A stretch of 64,000 bases of DNA, taken from positions 186,001 to 250,000 of the forward strand of contig DASQAF010000023.1 in the NCBI GenBank assembly GCA_035635855.1. Reading direction: 5' to 3'. The notes under the pieces were generated by a model, which worked only from the letters and a program-made list of their open reading frames with translations, made no database searches and had not been told where the DNA came from. Positions 22,162 through 31,172 of the stretch are shown here, piece by piece (the stretch's first letter is position 1; every line of letters starts with the position of its first letter). The position numbers were made by a program, and so were the translations under genes. The stretch comes from UBA11740 sp035635855. GTDB taxonomy: Bacteria > Acidobacteriota > Blastocatellia > Pyrinomonadales > Pyrinomonadaceae.

Positions 22162-23205
22162 CTAACTTAATCTTTCACTAATCATCCGCCGCAGCACCGG
22201 AAAGCGATCAAGCCACTCGGCGGCCTGGAGGGTAATGGCCAGCATGGGCTCGATGAACTGCGCATAGGGCTCGACCCGTCCGCGAACTCCTGTCTGAAAC
22301 GAAAACGTCCCGCACGCCTTCAGACAACGCTGCACCGTCATTAAACGGAACTCGCGTGCGAACTCATCCGGGTCATACGACTCCAAGCCCAGACGCTCAC
22401 GCTCAGCAAGCAGGAAAAGACGGTGCGCTCGTATCTCTGCTAGGGGAGGCATGGCAGTAACACGATCGAGCAGCAGAGAGACCAAGTCATAGCTCGCGGG
22501 TCCCATGCGAGCATCTTGATGATCAATAACGCGCAGATGATCCTGCTTATCCAGAATCAGGTTGAATGCATGATAGTCGCGATGACAAAGTACGCGCGGA
22601 CGGCTCGATAGCTCAGCCGCGACGTCATTCAGCTCGACTTTCAACTCTGCCGCTTCACCGCGACTCAAGGTCTCTTTGCGCAGGCTGCCGAAGTAATGAT
22701 CGAAAAAGAAATTCAGCTCCCAGGCCAGCTTGGCTTCGTCAAAAGCGAGCCGGCAGGCGATCGAATCTCGCGCAAACGCTTTGGATGTAGCTGCCTGAAT
22801 GCGCGCGATGATCTCGATCGCCTGCTCGATCAAGGTTTCGCGCTGCTCAGCTGAAACGGTTTCGAAGACCTGGCACAACTGCCGGTCGCCAAGATCCTCC
22901 TGCACGATAATGCCGCCGGCGCCGTCCGCATCGTAGACTTCCGGCACCGGCAACCCGCATTCGAGAAACAAACGCGTAACGTCCAGATAGGGATGCACGG
23001 CGGGGTCGAACGGTTCGGGATAGACGGCTGCGATAGCCGTGCCGCGCTCCCACGGAATGCGAAAGTACTCACGCGTCGACGCATCGGGCGTTAGCGAAGC
23101 AATCTCAGTTCGAGACGCGCCGCTGTGTTCCGCAACGTAACTCGCGATCCTCTCGCGAGCAGTTGCAGTGAAGGCATTTGGGGTAGTCTGAAAGGCTGAA
23201 CTCAT
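22162..23205 (-). CDS. amgK: AmgK-like amino-sugar 1-kinase (APH fold)
   Basis: This 347-residue aminoglycoside-phosphotransferase-fold protein has LTPDASTREYFRI at the N-terminus (family phosphate loop), catalytic VLCHRDYHAFNLIL (about residues 205-218) and the metal site VIDHQDARMGPASYDLVSLL. AmgK phosphorylates the anomeric OH of MurNAc/GlcNAc in the peptidoglycan-recycling bypass. The neighbouring MurU-like nucleotidyltransferase and nagZ support that role over antibiotic resistance. The 91-bp gap to murU is short enough for one transcript. It starts at the ATG at 23205. Specificity is inferred. Confidence 0.8.
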   Translation of the reverse strand: MSSAFQTTPNAFTATARERIASYVAEHSGASRTEIASLTPDASTREYFRIPWERGTAIAAVYPEPFDPAVHPYLDVTRLFLECGLPVPEVYDADGAGGIIVQEDLGDRQLCQVFETVSAEQRETLIEQAIEIIARIQAATSKAFARDSIACRLAFDEAKLAWELNFFFDHYFGSLRKETLSRGEAAELKVELNDVAAELSSRPRVLCHRDYHAFNLILDKQDHLRVIDHQDARMGPASYDLVSLLLDRVTAMPPLAEIRAHRLFLLAERERLGLESYDPDEFAREFRLMTVQRCLKACGTFSFQTGVRGRVEPYAQFIEPMLAITLQAAEWLDRFPVLRRMISERLS

Positions 23206-23296
23206 GCAGCGAAGAAACGCACCCGCAAAGCTAAAAAGCCTTCCATTATCCGGACCATACTCTTTTCATTGGCCGCTTTGCGTTAAGCGAATCTTA

Positions 23297-24280
23297 TCAC
23301 TGCGATAAAGGGACGACAAAGTTCTCACCCCGGACATATCCCTCCAGGGCCTTTGCCGGCGGCGTCAGACCGGCGACCAGGTCGGCACGGACCACCACGG
23401 CTTCCTCAACCAATTCACCCGCACGCACCCGCACTCCGTCACCCAGAACTGCCCGCCGCACCTGCGCCCCTGCTTCAATAGTCACTTCATTCCAAAGAAT
23501 CGATTCCCGCACCTTTGCCTGCTGGTCAATCGACGGGTTGTCGCCGGTATAAAGATTAAGGCCGCGCTGGTTCAGCAGAGCCAAACTGATTTCCAGATAT
23601 CGTTGCAGCGTGGAAAGCTCGTACCACATTCCTTCGGCCACGTGCGCGGCCACATGTTCGCCTTTGGCAATCGCCTGCGGATAAACGTCTACGGTGGAAT
23701 GTGAGAAGACACCGCGCGGAATGTATTCAAAAATCCGCGGGTCGAGAATCTGGATCCCGGTGAACATCAGCGGCACAGGCGCAACGCTTTCCGGCGACTG
23801 TGGTGGCGGCATGCCGCCGAAGCGCGTGACAAAGCCATCCTTTGTCTCAACGACGCTGAACCGTTCCCGCTTCGGATTCTCTTTCAGTACCAGCGTCGCC
23901 AGCGCCGCCGTGCGACGATGTGTTTCCAACGCCGCTCTGAGATCGAGGTCAGTGATCAGCTTGCCGTTAATTACCACCAGCGTGTCGCCGGCGAGCAGTT
24001 CGCGTGCGTTATCAAGTGCGCCGCTGGTACCCAGTATCACCAGCTCGTGCACATAGCGCAGCTTGACGCCGAACTGACTACCGTCACCCAGCGCACGGCG
24101 AACTGAATCCGGTTGGTGATGCAGATTGACGACCACATCCGTGATTCCAGCCTGGGCCAGGTACTCAGCCACATAGCCGACCAAAGGTTTGCCGAGCACT
24201 GGCAGCGCGGGTTTTGTGCGGTCGGCAGTCAACGGCCAAAGCCTCTCTCCGTAACCCGCCGCCAGAATCATTCCCTTCAT
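23297..24280 (-). CDS. murU: MurU-like nucleotidyltransferase with beta-helix tail
   Basis: This 327-residue protein has the sugar-nucleotidyltransferase N-terminus MILAAGYGERLWPLTADRTK (about residues 3-22), GTSGALDNARELLAGDTLVV and FTGIQILDPRIFEYIP. MurU proteins convert MurNAc-1-P to UDP-MurNAc. This one is about 100 residues longer, with a left-handed beta-helix-like tail (VRESILWNEVTIEAGAQVRR, then AVLGDGVRVRAGELVEEAVV), as in GMP- or glucose-1-P transferases. Substrate assignment therefore rests on context: amgK-like gene downstream, nagZ diverging upstream. It starts at the ATG at 24280; the TTG two codons earlier is less likely. Confidence 0.75.
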   Translation of the reverse strand: MKGMILAAGYGERLWPLTADRTKPALPVLGKPLVGYVAEYLAQAGITDVVVNLHHQPDSVRRALGDGSQFGVKLRYVHELVILGTSGALDNARELLAGDTLVVINGKLITDLDLRAALETHRRTAALATLVLKENPKRERFSVVETKDGFVTRFGGMPPPQSPESVAPVPLMFTGIQILDPRIFEYIPRGVFSHSTVDVYPQAIAKGEHVAAHVAEGMWYELSTLQRYLEISLALLNQRGLNLYTGDNPSIDQQAKVRESILWNEVTIEAGAQVRRAVLGDGVRVRAGELVEEAVVVRADLVAGLTPPAKALEGYVRGENFVVPLSQ

Positions 24281-24307
24281 CGTCAATACATTCTAACAGA
24301 GGTGTTC

Positions 24308-24369
24308 GGAGTACCGACTTCAGTCGGGCACTGTTTGCGGAGAAAGGCGCCGACTAAAGCCGGTACTCC
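24308..24369. repeat. Inverted-repeat element between murU and nagZ
   Basis: GGAGTACCGACTTCAGTCGG (24308-24327) faces CCGACTAAAGCCGGTACTCC (24350-24369), two mismatches in 20. A related half, CCCGACTAAGTCGGTACCC, lies at about 48668-48686. It sits in the divergent promoter gap. Confidence 0.75.
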
Positions 24370-24449
24370 AAACCTTCCAGTTGTCTCGGCATCGCTCGAT
24401 GTCGTAAGCTAGCTGGGTTAACAGATTCTTAGAGAGCCAGCCATCATAC

Positions 24450-25601
24450 ATGCCGTCCGATAGACTTCTTACACTTCCCTCTGAACAACAGATTGGGCAA
24501 TTCTTTTTTATCGGTCTTCCGGGAACGCAATTGGACGACGAAGCCCGTGAGCTGATCGATGAAATCAAACCGGGCGGCATAATTCTTTTTGGCCGTAACA
24601 TCGAAGCTCCCGAACAGGTGCGCACCTTGCTCGATGGCGCGCGGGCCATGCTACCGGTTCAGCCACTGTGTGGCGTCGATCAGGAGGGCGGCCTGGTCGA
24701 TCGTCTGCGCGAGATTTTTCCGTCCATGCCCTCCGCCCGCGCCATTCGGCAACACGGCGATCTCGCCGCTGCGCGCTCGTTAGGGCGGATAACTGGTGAA
24801 GTCCTCCGCATGCTCGGCTTTGATATCAACTTCGCGCCGGTGATGTCGATCATCACTCGCGAGCGGAGCCAGCTTACCAATGGCCTTTATTCACGTTCGT
24901 TCGGCAGGTCTCCCGGAGAGGTGCTGGGCTACACGACGGTGTACATGCGCGGCTTGCAGGCCACGGGCTGCCTCGGTTGCCTCAAACACTTTCCCGGGAT
25001 CGGTGCGGGTGCGGTTGATTCACATATGGAGATGCCGCTGGTGCCGCTGTCTCACGATGATTTGCTGGCCCAGGATCTCGCTCCTTATATCGAACTATTC
25101 CAGCGGGCTGACGATCGCGTTCGAGTGGTGATGGTGAGTCATGGCGGCTTTCCCAACATCGATATCAAAAAAGGGACTACCGGTGGATTGATCGAGCCGG
25201 CCTCGATCAGCCCCAGTATCGTCTCGAAGCTCCTGCGCCAGGAACTCGGGTACAAGCACCTGGTCGTTACCGACGACCTGGAGATGGGTGCGATCGCCAA
25301 GCATTGCGAAATCGAAGATGCGGCCGTGCGCGCCTTCCACGCCGGCGAGGACATGCTGCTGATTTGCGCCACGCCCGAAACGATTCGACGTGGATATCGT
25401 GCTTTATTAAAGGCGGCGCGCGAGGGCCAGGTGACTGAAAAGCGAATTAGCGCCTCGCTTAAACGGATAGCCGCCACCAAGGCCCTGGCGCAACCACCAT
25501 TGCCTTTGGATATGAACAGGTTCGAGCAATTGGCAAACGAGATCACCGAACTCAACAAAACGCTGGAATACCGCTATCCGGGAGAATCGAATGTCGATTA
25601 A
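24450..25601 (+). CDS. nagZ: Beta-N-acetylhexosaminidase (GH3), NagZ-like
   Basis: This 383-residue GH3 enzyme has VDQEGGLVDRLREIFP (substrate Asp/Gln-Glu-Gly-Gly motif, about residues 72-87), KHFPGIGAGAVDSHMEMP (about 175-192), with the KHFPG and DSH catalytic pair, and VVTDDLEMGAIAKH with the nucleophile Asp. NagZ removes GlcNAc from muropeptides, feeding the amgK/murU branch across the gap. No signal peptide is seen, so it is cytoplasmic as in Proteobacteria. It starts at the ATG at 24450. The last 11 bases overlap the next gene, implying coupled translation. Confidence 0.9.
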   Translation: MPSDRLLTLPSEQQIGQFFFIGLPGTQLDDEARELIDEIKPGGIILFGRNIEAPEQVRTLLDGARAMLPVQPLCGVDQEGGLVDRLREIFPSMPSARAIRQHGDLAAARSLGRITGEVLRMLGFDINFAPVMSIITRERSQLTNGLYSRSFGRSPGEVLGYTTVYMRGLQATGCLGCLKHFPGIGAGAVDSHMEMPLVPLSHDDLLAQDLAPYIELFQRADDRVRVVMVSHGGFPNIDIKKGTTGGLIEPASISPSIVSKLLRQELGYKHLVVTDDLEMGAIAKHCEIEDAAVRAFHAGEDMLLICATPETIRRGYRALLKAAREGQVTEKRISASLKRIAATKALAQPPLPLDMNRFEQLANEITELNKTLEYRYPGESNVD

Positions 25602-27213
25602 CGTTAAATCGCGAATGTCGCGCAGTCCAAAGATTCGTTTTGCGAAAACTCTCGGCTTAATCTCGCTGCTGCTGGTTCTGGTTTTCTCTTCAACGTGCCG
25701 TCGTCAAAGCAATGTCTTCGTCATTGCCCTCTCTGACAACGTCAAGACAATCGATCCCATTGGATCTCCTTCCGTTGATGCCGCCAGTGAACGCGTGCGC
25801 ACGTTGATGTTCAATTCTCTGGTGAAGAAGGACGAGAAGTTCGACTATGCGCCTGAGCTCGCGTCGAATATTCAGCGTTCAGAAGACGGCCTGACCTTCA
25901 CCTTCACTTTACGTGACGGCGTGACCTTTCACGACGGGCGGCCATTCACGTCCGCGGACGCGAAATACACTTTGGACACCGTGCTCGCGTCGACTTTTGC
26001 CAAGGCCGCGAGTTTCTTTGAGGGCTCAGGCGCGAACAAAAGCGCGTATGTCAAAAGCGTCGAAGCACCGGACGCGCGCACGCTGGTGATTCGTCTGAAC
26101 AAGCAATGGACGGGCTTGCTGCCGAATCTGGTGCCGATTGCCATTATTCCCAGGGACAGTTACGAGTCTGAGAAGACACATCCGCTCGGCACCGGACCAT
26201 TCAAGTTCAAGAGCTATGATCAGTCACAGCAGGTGATCGACCTTGAGGCTAATCCCAGTTACTGGGATGGCCCGCCGCATATTCCGGCGTTGCGGGTCCG
26301 GGTGATCAGCGACTCGAATGCTTTGCAAGCTGAGCTGCGCAGCGGCCGCGTCGACATTGCACCGCTGCCAACCAGTCTCTCGCCTGATGCGATCAAATCG
26401 CTCTCGCAGGATTCGAAATTGAACGTCAATCAGTTTGAAGGTTCCAATCTCAACCTGCTGACCTTTAACACCAAAGAGGCGCCGCTGGACAACGTAAAGG
26501 TGCGTCAGGCAATTGCCTATGCCGTTGACCGAGAGAGCATGATCCGCGATCTCGTTCTGGGCCAGGGAAAGATCGCGCACTCGATCCTGCCCGAAGCTTC
26601 ATGGGCGTACACGCCGGGCCAGACCTATCACTTCGATCCGGCGATCGCCAAAAAGCTGTTGGATGAGGCAGGCTTTCGCGATCCTGACGGCGACGGCCCG
26701 CAGATGCGTTTTCCGAAGCCGATAGTCTTTCGCATCTCAGGCAGCAGCGGCGCCGCGCGGCAATATTCCGGCGTAATCTACAATTACCTGAAAGACGTAG
26801 GCATTCCGGTTTCGATTGAGACTTCGGAACTCAACACGTTGTTCGAACTGCTGAGACGCGGTCAGTTCCAGATGACCTACGGCCAGTGGGTGGGTGGCAA
26901 TCAGGATCCAATCTTCTATCACGACCTGTTCGCTACTTCTGAAATTCCCACGGAGACCCGCGCTGCGCGGAACCGCGGGCGCTATAGCAATCTGGAGTTG
27001 GACAAGATCCTCGACGAAGCGGGGAACACCTACGATCATGCGAAAGCCGCGCCCTTGTACGCCAAAGCGCAGGAAATCGTCAGCCGCGACGTGCCCGTGT
27101 TTCCGCTCTGGTATCAGGCAAACATGGTGATTGCAAAGAAGAGCGTCGGCAATATTAAGGTCGACGCCAGCGGTGATTGGGGATTCGTAAAAGATTTGAC
27201 GGTGGGGAAATAG
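25591..27213 (+). CDS. Peptide ABC-transporter substrate-binding lipoprotein
   Basis: This 540-residue family-5 solute-binding protein has a lipoprotein signal (LGLISLLLVLVFSSTCRRQS, Cys near residue 32). SBP_bac_5 features follow: RVRTLMFNSLVKKDEKFDYA, PELASNIQRSEDGLTFTFTL, RDGVTFHDGRPFTSADAKYT, FKFKSYDQSQ and the C-terminal lobe AIAYAVDRESMIRDLVLGQG. It delivers oligopeptides to an Opp/Dpp-type permease, which is not in the window. Overlap with nagZ suggests cell-wall-derived peptides as ligand, as for MppA; this is inference. The start is the ATG at 25591; the ATG at 25615 is possible. Confidence 0.88.
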   Translation: MSINVKSRMSRSPKIRFAKTLGLISLLLVLVFSSTCRRQSNVFVIALSDNVKTIDPIGSPSVDAASERVRTLMFNSLVKKDEKFDYAPELASNIQRSEDGLTFTFTLRDGVTFHDGRPFTSADAKYTLDTVLASTFAKAASFFEGSGANKSAYVKSVEAPDARTLVIRLNKQWTGLLPNLVPIAIIPRDSYESEKTHPLGTGPFKFKSYDQSQQVIDLEANPSYWDGPPHIPALRVRVISDSNALQAELRSGRVDIAPLPTSLSPDAIKSLSQDSKLNVNQFEGSNLNLLTFNTKEAPLDNVKVRQAIAYAVDRESMIRDLVLGQGKIAHSILPEASWAYTPGQTYHFDPAIAKKLLDEAGFRDPDGDGPQMRFPKPIVFRISGSSGAARQYSGVIYNYLKDVGIPVSIETSELNTLFELLRRGQFQMTYGQWVGGNQDPIFYHDLFATSEIPTETRAARNRGRYSNLELDKILDEAGNTYDHAKAAPLYAKAQEIVSRDVPVFPLWYQANMVIAKKSVGNIKVDASGDWGFVKDLTVGK

Positions 27214-27216
27214 TCG

Positions 27217-27245
27217 CGGATTTGCGCGGATCAGCGCGGATAAGA
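27217..27245. repeat. Short direct-repeat motif (GCGCGGAT)
   Basis: GCGGATTTGCGCGGATCAGC continues to GCGGATAAG: three GCGGAT units at 8-10 bp spacing just after the substrate-binding protein gene. This is simple intergenic repeat material. Confidence 0.4.
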
Positions 27246-27270
27246 CTAAAACCCTCTCCACCGCGGCTAT

Positions 27271-27603
27271 TTATCGGTAGTTGTTCAGAACTGCCTGCAG
27301 TCTCTTTTCGCTCTCACTCGATACGCCGAGGAATTGAATTCCCGCGCCCCTCGGTTCTTCCATAACTCGAAGATGATATTTGATCGTTCCCTTCAGATTG
27401 ATGGGGCCCGATAATTCACCAGACCATCTGATGAAGATATGGTCCCCACTATGCACTTCTCGTTTGGTCGCCAGAAAACATCCACCAAGGCTCAAGCTGG
27501 TTATCCGATCATAGAATTCATACTCTGGTCCCCGGCCCCAATCGGCAAAGAAGTCCACGTTGACGCGTGGATGCTTTCTTACGATGTAAAACTCATTTGT
27601 CAT
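27271..27603 (-). CDS. PilZ-domain protein
   Basis: This 110-residue protein is a single PilZ domain, the usual c-di-GMP receptor module. The RxxxR-type motif is RKHPRVNVDF (residues 9-18) and the D/NxSxxG-type motif is ITSLSLGGCFL (about 34-44), where Asp/Asn is replaced by Thr. IHLKGTIK-type and PRGAGIQFLGV strands complete the barrel. The imperfect second motif makes c-di-GMP binding uncertain. The window also encodes an HD-GYP/GGDEF protein (54206) that could make or break the ligand. It starts at the ATG at 27603. Confidence 0.8.
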   Translation of the reverse strand: MTNEFYIVRKHPRVNVDFFADWGRGPEYEFYDRITSLSLGGCFLATKREVHSGDHIFIRWSGELSGPINLKGTIKYHLRVMEEPRGAGIQFLGVSSESEKRLQAVLNNYR

Positions 27604-27720
27604 TTCTCGTTGAGCAAGCCCTCGTTCGGAACCAGGAGGGGTGGCGACGGGATGCGAAATTCTAACTGCACTCTACGGTCGCGCGCGCCCGACCTCTACC
27701 ACTGAGTCGGGAGCTTGGAT

Positions 27721-27745
27721 CCGGTCGCTACCGCTTCCGGTTCTG
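27721..27745. repeat. Dispersed REP-like palindrome, copy 2
   Basis: A 25-bp unit beginning CCGGTCGCTACCGCTT and ending GGTTCTG, differing by one base from the copy in cassette c18 (1724). It lies in the 173-bp gap between the pilZ and tsaC genes. Confidence 0.7.
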
Positions 27746-27776
27746 TAACGACATGCCTACATTGATATTGAGCGAG

Positions 27777-28394
27777 TCAACCACCCTGTCTCAGCACCCG
27801 AATGTCTGACCACGCAATCACCCCTTCGCGAATCAAACGGGGTTCAAGCTGGCTAACGTCCACAACAGTCGAAGGCAAATCACCGCGCGCCGGACCGCCG
27901 TCAACAATCAACTCAATCGCCTTTCTGAAATAATCGCTAACCTCTTGCGCGGTTCTTGCCGGCTCATGATCTGCAGGATTCGCACTGGTGGCGGTCAACG
28001 CGCCACCACATTCTCGCACCAACGCGCACACGTTATCATCGTCGGGCAGCCGCACGCCAACAGTTCCCGTGCCGGCCGTGATCTCTTCGGGAAGCCCTGG
28101 CGCCGCTTTGCAGATCAGTGTCAGAGGACCGGGCCAAAACTCTTCGGCCAGAACATCGAACGCTTTGGTTCGCTCGGCAATAAAGCGGTTGATCTGCTCC
28201 CGTCCGCTGATCACGATCAAGATCGGCTTCCCATCTTCCCTGCCCTTTAGTTTTTTGACCTTCCGTACCGCGTCGCGATTGAAAGGATCGGCGCCGAGGC
28301 CATAGAAGGTGTCGGTGCGAAAGGCGATGACGCCGCCACGCCTAATCGAGTTAGCAATCTGGGCAAGAACTTCAGTCGTTTGGGGAATGATCAC
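27777..28394 (-). CDS. tsaC: L-threonylcarbamoyladenylate synthase
   Basis: This 205-residue protein has the YrdC/Sua5 core: GGVIAFRTDTFYGLGADPFN (about residues 19-38), KKLKGREDGKPILIVI, PGPLTLICKA, TVGVRLPDD and LTATSANPADHEPA. It makes threonylcarbamoyl-AMP for the universal t6A37 tRNA modification with TsaD/B/E, which are not in the window. Length fits the short TsaC form rather than Sua5. The start is a GTG at 28394; there is no ATG nearby. Confidence 0.92.
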   Translation of the reverse strand: MIIPQTTEVLAQIANSIRRGGVIAFRTDTFYGLGADPFNRDAVRKVKKLKGREDGKPILIVISGREQINRFIAERTKAFDVLAEEFWPGPLTLICKAAPGLPEEITAGTGTVGVRLPDDDNVCALVRECGGALTATSANPADHEPARTAQEVSDYFRKAIELIVDGGPARGDLPSTVVDVSQLEPRLIREGVIAWSDIRVLRQGG

Positions 28395-28420
28395 CGGATT
28401 AGAGCGCCGCTAGGCGCGCG

Positions 28421-28533
28421 ATGTTTATAGAACCCGATTGTCTTTAAGATATCAAGAGCCCCTTGAGGAGCGAAACGTTATGTCGCTCCTAGAGGAGCTC
28501 ATTGGAACGAGAGGTTGCAATAGCTATAAACAT
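28421..28533. repeat. Intergenic element with ATGTTTATAG ends
   Basis: ATGTTTATAG (28421-28430) faces CTATAAACAT (28524-28533), with an internal AGGAGCGA...TCGCTCCT palindrome. This compact hairpin-forming unit lies between the tsaC and O-methyltransferase genes. Confidence 0.65.
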
Positions 28534-28559
28534 CCGGTTCCTAACGGAGCCGTGGCAGA

Positions 28560-29216
28560 CTATGAAATCTTAACGCCGTAACCGAGCCCATCGCCCACAG
28601 GCAAAACCTCTGCCCGCAACTGCGGATGATTGACGAAGTATTGATTGAATTCGCGCAAGGCTTCTGTAGACATTTCCTGATCGGGGGCGCGAATTTCTCC
28701 GGCCACCTGTCCGCCCCACAAGAGATTGTCGCAGATGACCAGGCCGCCCGCGCGCAGTTTGGGTAAGGCCAGATCGAGATAGCCGCGATATTCCTCTTTC
28801 ACCGCGTCGATGAAAACCAGATCAAAGGTTTCGTTGAGGCGGGGAATGACTTCCAGCGCATACCCCTTTTCGATTTGCACTCGCTCGCGCACGCCGGCCC
28901 GCGAAAAGTAACCTTCCGCGGCTTTGATCATTTCGTCGCTCGGATCGATTGTGACTACCAGCCCGCCATCCGCCATGCCGCGCGCCAGATGGATCACCGA
29001 ATAGCCGATCGCCATTCCGCATTCCAGCACTCGACGAGCCTTAATCGCGCGGGCCGTGATTTCGAGAAACAGCGCAACCTCACGGTCAGCGATGGGCACG
29101 TGATGCTCGGCCGCAAAGCTTTCCATTTCAGCCAGCAGCCCCATGTTCGGTGGATGAAGATATTCGAGGTACTCCGCTTGTTCGCGTTTAATGATGGCGT
29201 CTAGGCGTGCTTTCAT
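28560..29216 (-). CDS. Family 3 O-methyltransferase
   Basis: This 218-residue protein has the catechol/caffeoyl-type O-methyltransferase layout: ARRVLECGMAIGYSVIHLAR (SAM loop), VVTIDPSDEMIKAAEGYF, FDLVFIDAVKEEYRGYLDLA (metal Asp) and GGLVICDNLLWGGQVAG (metal Asp-Asn). It uses a divalent cation; the acceptor is unknown. The start is the ATG at 29216; the frame is open 39 codons further, but that part (LTPSPSPNGEG) comes from a common intergenic repeat. It stands alone between repeat-filled gaps. Confidence 0.88.
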   Translation of the reverse strand: MKARLDAIIKREQAEYLEYLHPPNMGLLAEMESFAAEHHVPIADREVALFLEITARAIKARRVLECGMAIGYSVIHLARGMADGGLVVTIDPSDEMIKAAEGYFSRAGVRERVQIEKGYALEVIPRLNETFDLVFIDAVKEEYRGYLDLALPKLRAGGLVICDNLLWGGQVAGEIRAPDQEMSTEALREFNQYFVNHPQLRAEVLPVGDGLGYGVKIS

Positions 29217-29389
29217 GCAAATGATTCTCGCTGAAGTTTGTTTATAAAGGAAGTTAAGGAACCACGAGTCGTATAGGCAAATCTTTTTCCCCTCTCCATT
29301 GGGAGAGGGGCTAGGGGTGAGGGCCTTACACAACTCACCCCCTTACGATAAACTGTGTCGCGGATATCGTCCCAAGTTGAGCTTAGCAT

Positions 29390-29414
29390 CCGGTCGCTAG
29401 CGCTCGCGGTTCTG
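29390..29414. repeat. Dispersed REP-like palindrome, copy 3
   Basis: A 25-bp unit beginning CCGGTCGCTAGCGCT and ending GGTTCTG, the same family as 1724 and 27721. The rest of 29217-29566 has no gene I can support; 29290-29330 is CCCTCTCC...GGAGAGGG repeat material. Confidence 0.65.
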
Positions 29415-29566
29415 ACCGGACGCGCATCTGGAGCGTATCTAGTGGAGTTTTAGTTTCGATTCAATAACCGCCACAACGCTTTTCTTTTTCGCGACGTTGC
29501 TGAGACTTCTGACTTCATCCAATCTTGAGTACAAAGAGCTAACCAAAGACAAAGTGGCATAACAGC

Positions 29567-31160
29567 TCAGGTAAATGGTTTCTTTACCCGCATTTTAGGT
29601 GTTAGTTCAAGTTCACACTCCTTATGAAATCGATGACGAGTCTGAGTAAAGAGCACAACTCGCACGCTTATGGAATCATAGGGTGAAAATGTAACTGGCG
29701 CTGGAGGCGTGAAACGATTGTCAAAGGTCGTAACACTTGGGTTGGTTATCCCATCTTAGATGGGTCACATACCCGATGAAGAGGGTCCGCGGGTCACCTC
29801 GTTCAAAAGTGGCTTCTGGAGATTCCTGCTGCAACCAAAAACCTCGGATAACAGGACGGGATACTTGCCCTGTAGCGTTGCTAAATGTTAACTGGCTCAG
29901 AACGCCAGCCAACCCCTTAATCTCTAGTCCTACCTCTAACTGATTTTGGAAATCGACGACGATTGCCCGCTTAGAATTCGCATTGAGGTCTTCGCGAAAG
30001 ACAAACTTCTCGTCACAAGTCACAAAAGCCACTCGCGGCTCTCCCAGCAAGATAATGTTCGGCTGCGGCTTAGTTTTTGAAGTAGCCGCGTCATTAACCT
30101 TTCTCGGTTGGTAAGCAGCAGCCTGATAAGATCGCACAATGATCACCAATGCGATAATGACCGCAACGGCCACCCATGCTGCGGCTAGAACGATCAAGCG
30201 AGGCCACCCATGCTCTGCCAACCACTCTGGTACGGTCTCATGGGTAAGGGTTGGCCAAATAGTGCCGATGCCCACTGGCAACCCACCAACCAAGAAAGCC
30301 AAAAAGTACCAACCGGGATGCTTTTTGATTTCAGCCCAAACCTTGATATTGATCTTTCGATTCGATGGCTTATCCGCGCTTGCTGCGTCAAGTGGCGGTG
30401 ACAAGAGTTCATCGGCGAGATTCTCAGGCTTAGGCTCAGACGGCGGTTTCGGTTTATCAGCCGGAGGCATGGTAAGAGCACCGACCGTTCGCGGTTTTCC
30501 AGTGATGAACGAAACGTCTTCGTTAGGTGATGGAAAAGCGTTCCAGCCGTGGAGTTCCAACTCTTTCTTCCGAAATGCCTCAGCCAATTTTCGCTCGTAC
30601 CGTACCTTCTCCGCCGCCTCTTCTGCCAAATCCTCTGGATCAGGTCGCTCGCCTGATTGAATCGCTCGGTTGATACGATCCTGCCTATTCCACCATTCAG
30701 GCGGATTGGCGAAAGGAATCCTATGCTGGGAACGTTTGGTCTTTTCGTCGTATTCTTGCTCTTCCTGGTTAGACATGAGACCCAACATTTCGCGAGTCTC
30801 GTCGTCAATCTTCGGATCTGGCTTCTCAGGGGTCTCCGGCGGTGGAGCGTTTGCTGCTCTCCATTGCGCTTCAAGGGCTGCTCGCACGACGGGATCGCCA
30901 CGCTCAAAAAGCGGTAAGGTGTCGGCATGGCAAATCCGGCGAAGATCGTCCAGCGTAGGTTCTTTTGATTGAAGTGCCGGTGACGGGAACGGGTTGGGCT
31001 TGCCAGACTCAGTCCACGGATTCTGCCCACTGAGCAACAAGGAAAGTTCTTGAGAGGTGAACTGGCGGTTTCTAATTCGGTTCTGCTCCGCCGGGTGAAG
31101 ATGCGAGAGATCGAGACTCGAAGGATCGAACTTTGAAAGATCGAACGGAGGATCAGCCAT
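29567..31160 (-). pseudogene. Membrane protein with probable C-terminal frameshift
   Basis: The main frame (29721-31160) encodes 479 residues: a Pro-rich, charged N-terminus (FDPSSLDLSHLHPAEQNR), an acidic linker, two hydrophobic helices at about residues 283-305 (HPGWYFLAFLVGGLPVGIGT) and 324-347 (LIVLAAAWVAVAVIIALVII), and a C-terminal beta-rich region. It ends ...PKCYDL. Shifting one base at that point gives FDNRFTPPAPVTFSPYDSIS and on to ECELELTPKMRVKKPFT with a stop at 29567, a sensible continuation of the beta domain. The protein is therefore probably truncated by a single-base change or a sequence error. The family is not recognised; the next gene starts 13 bases away (31173). Confidence 0.6.
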
Positions 31161-31172
31161 GCCGCAAAAATA

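Noticed and set aside
28560..29333. Longer O-methyltransferase start at 29333
   Set aside because: The extra 39 codons contain LTPSPSPNGEG, encoded by a common intergenic repeat.
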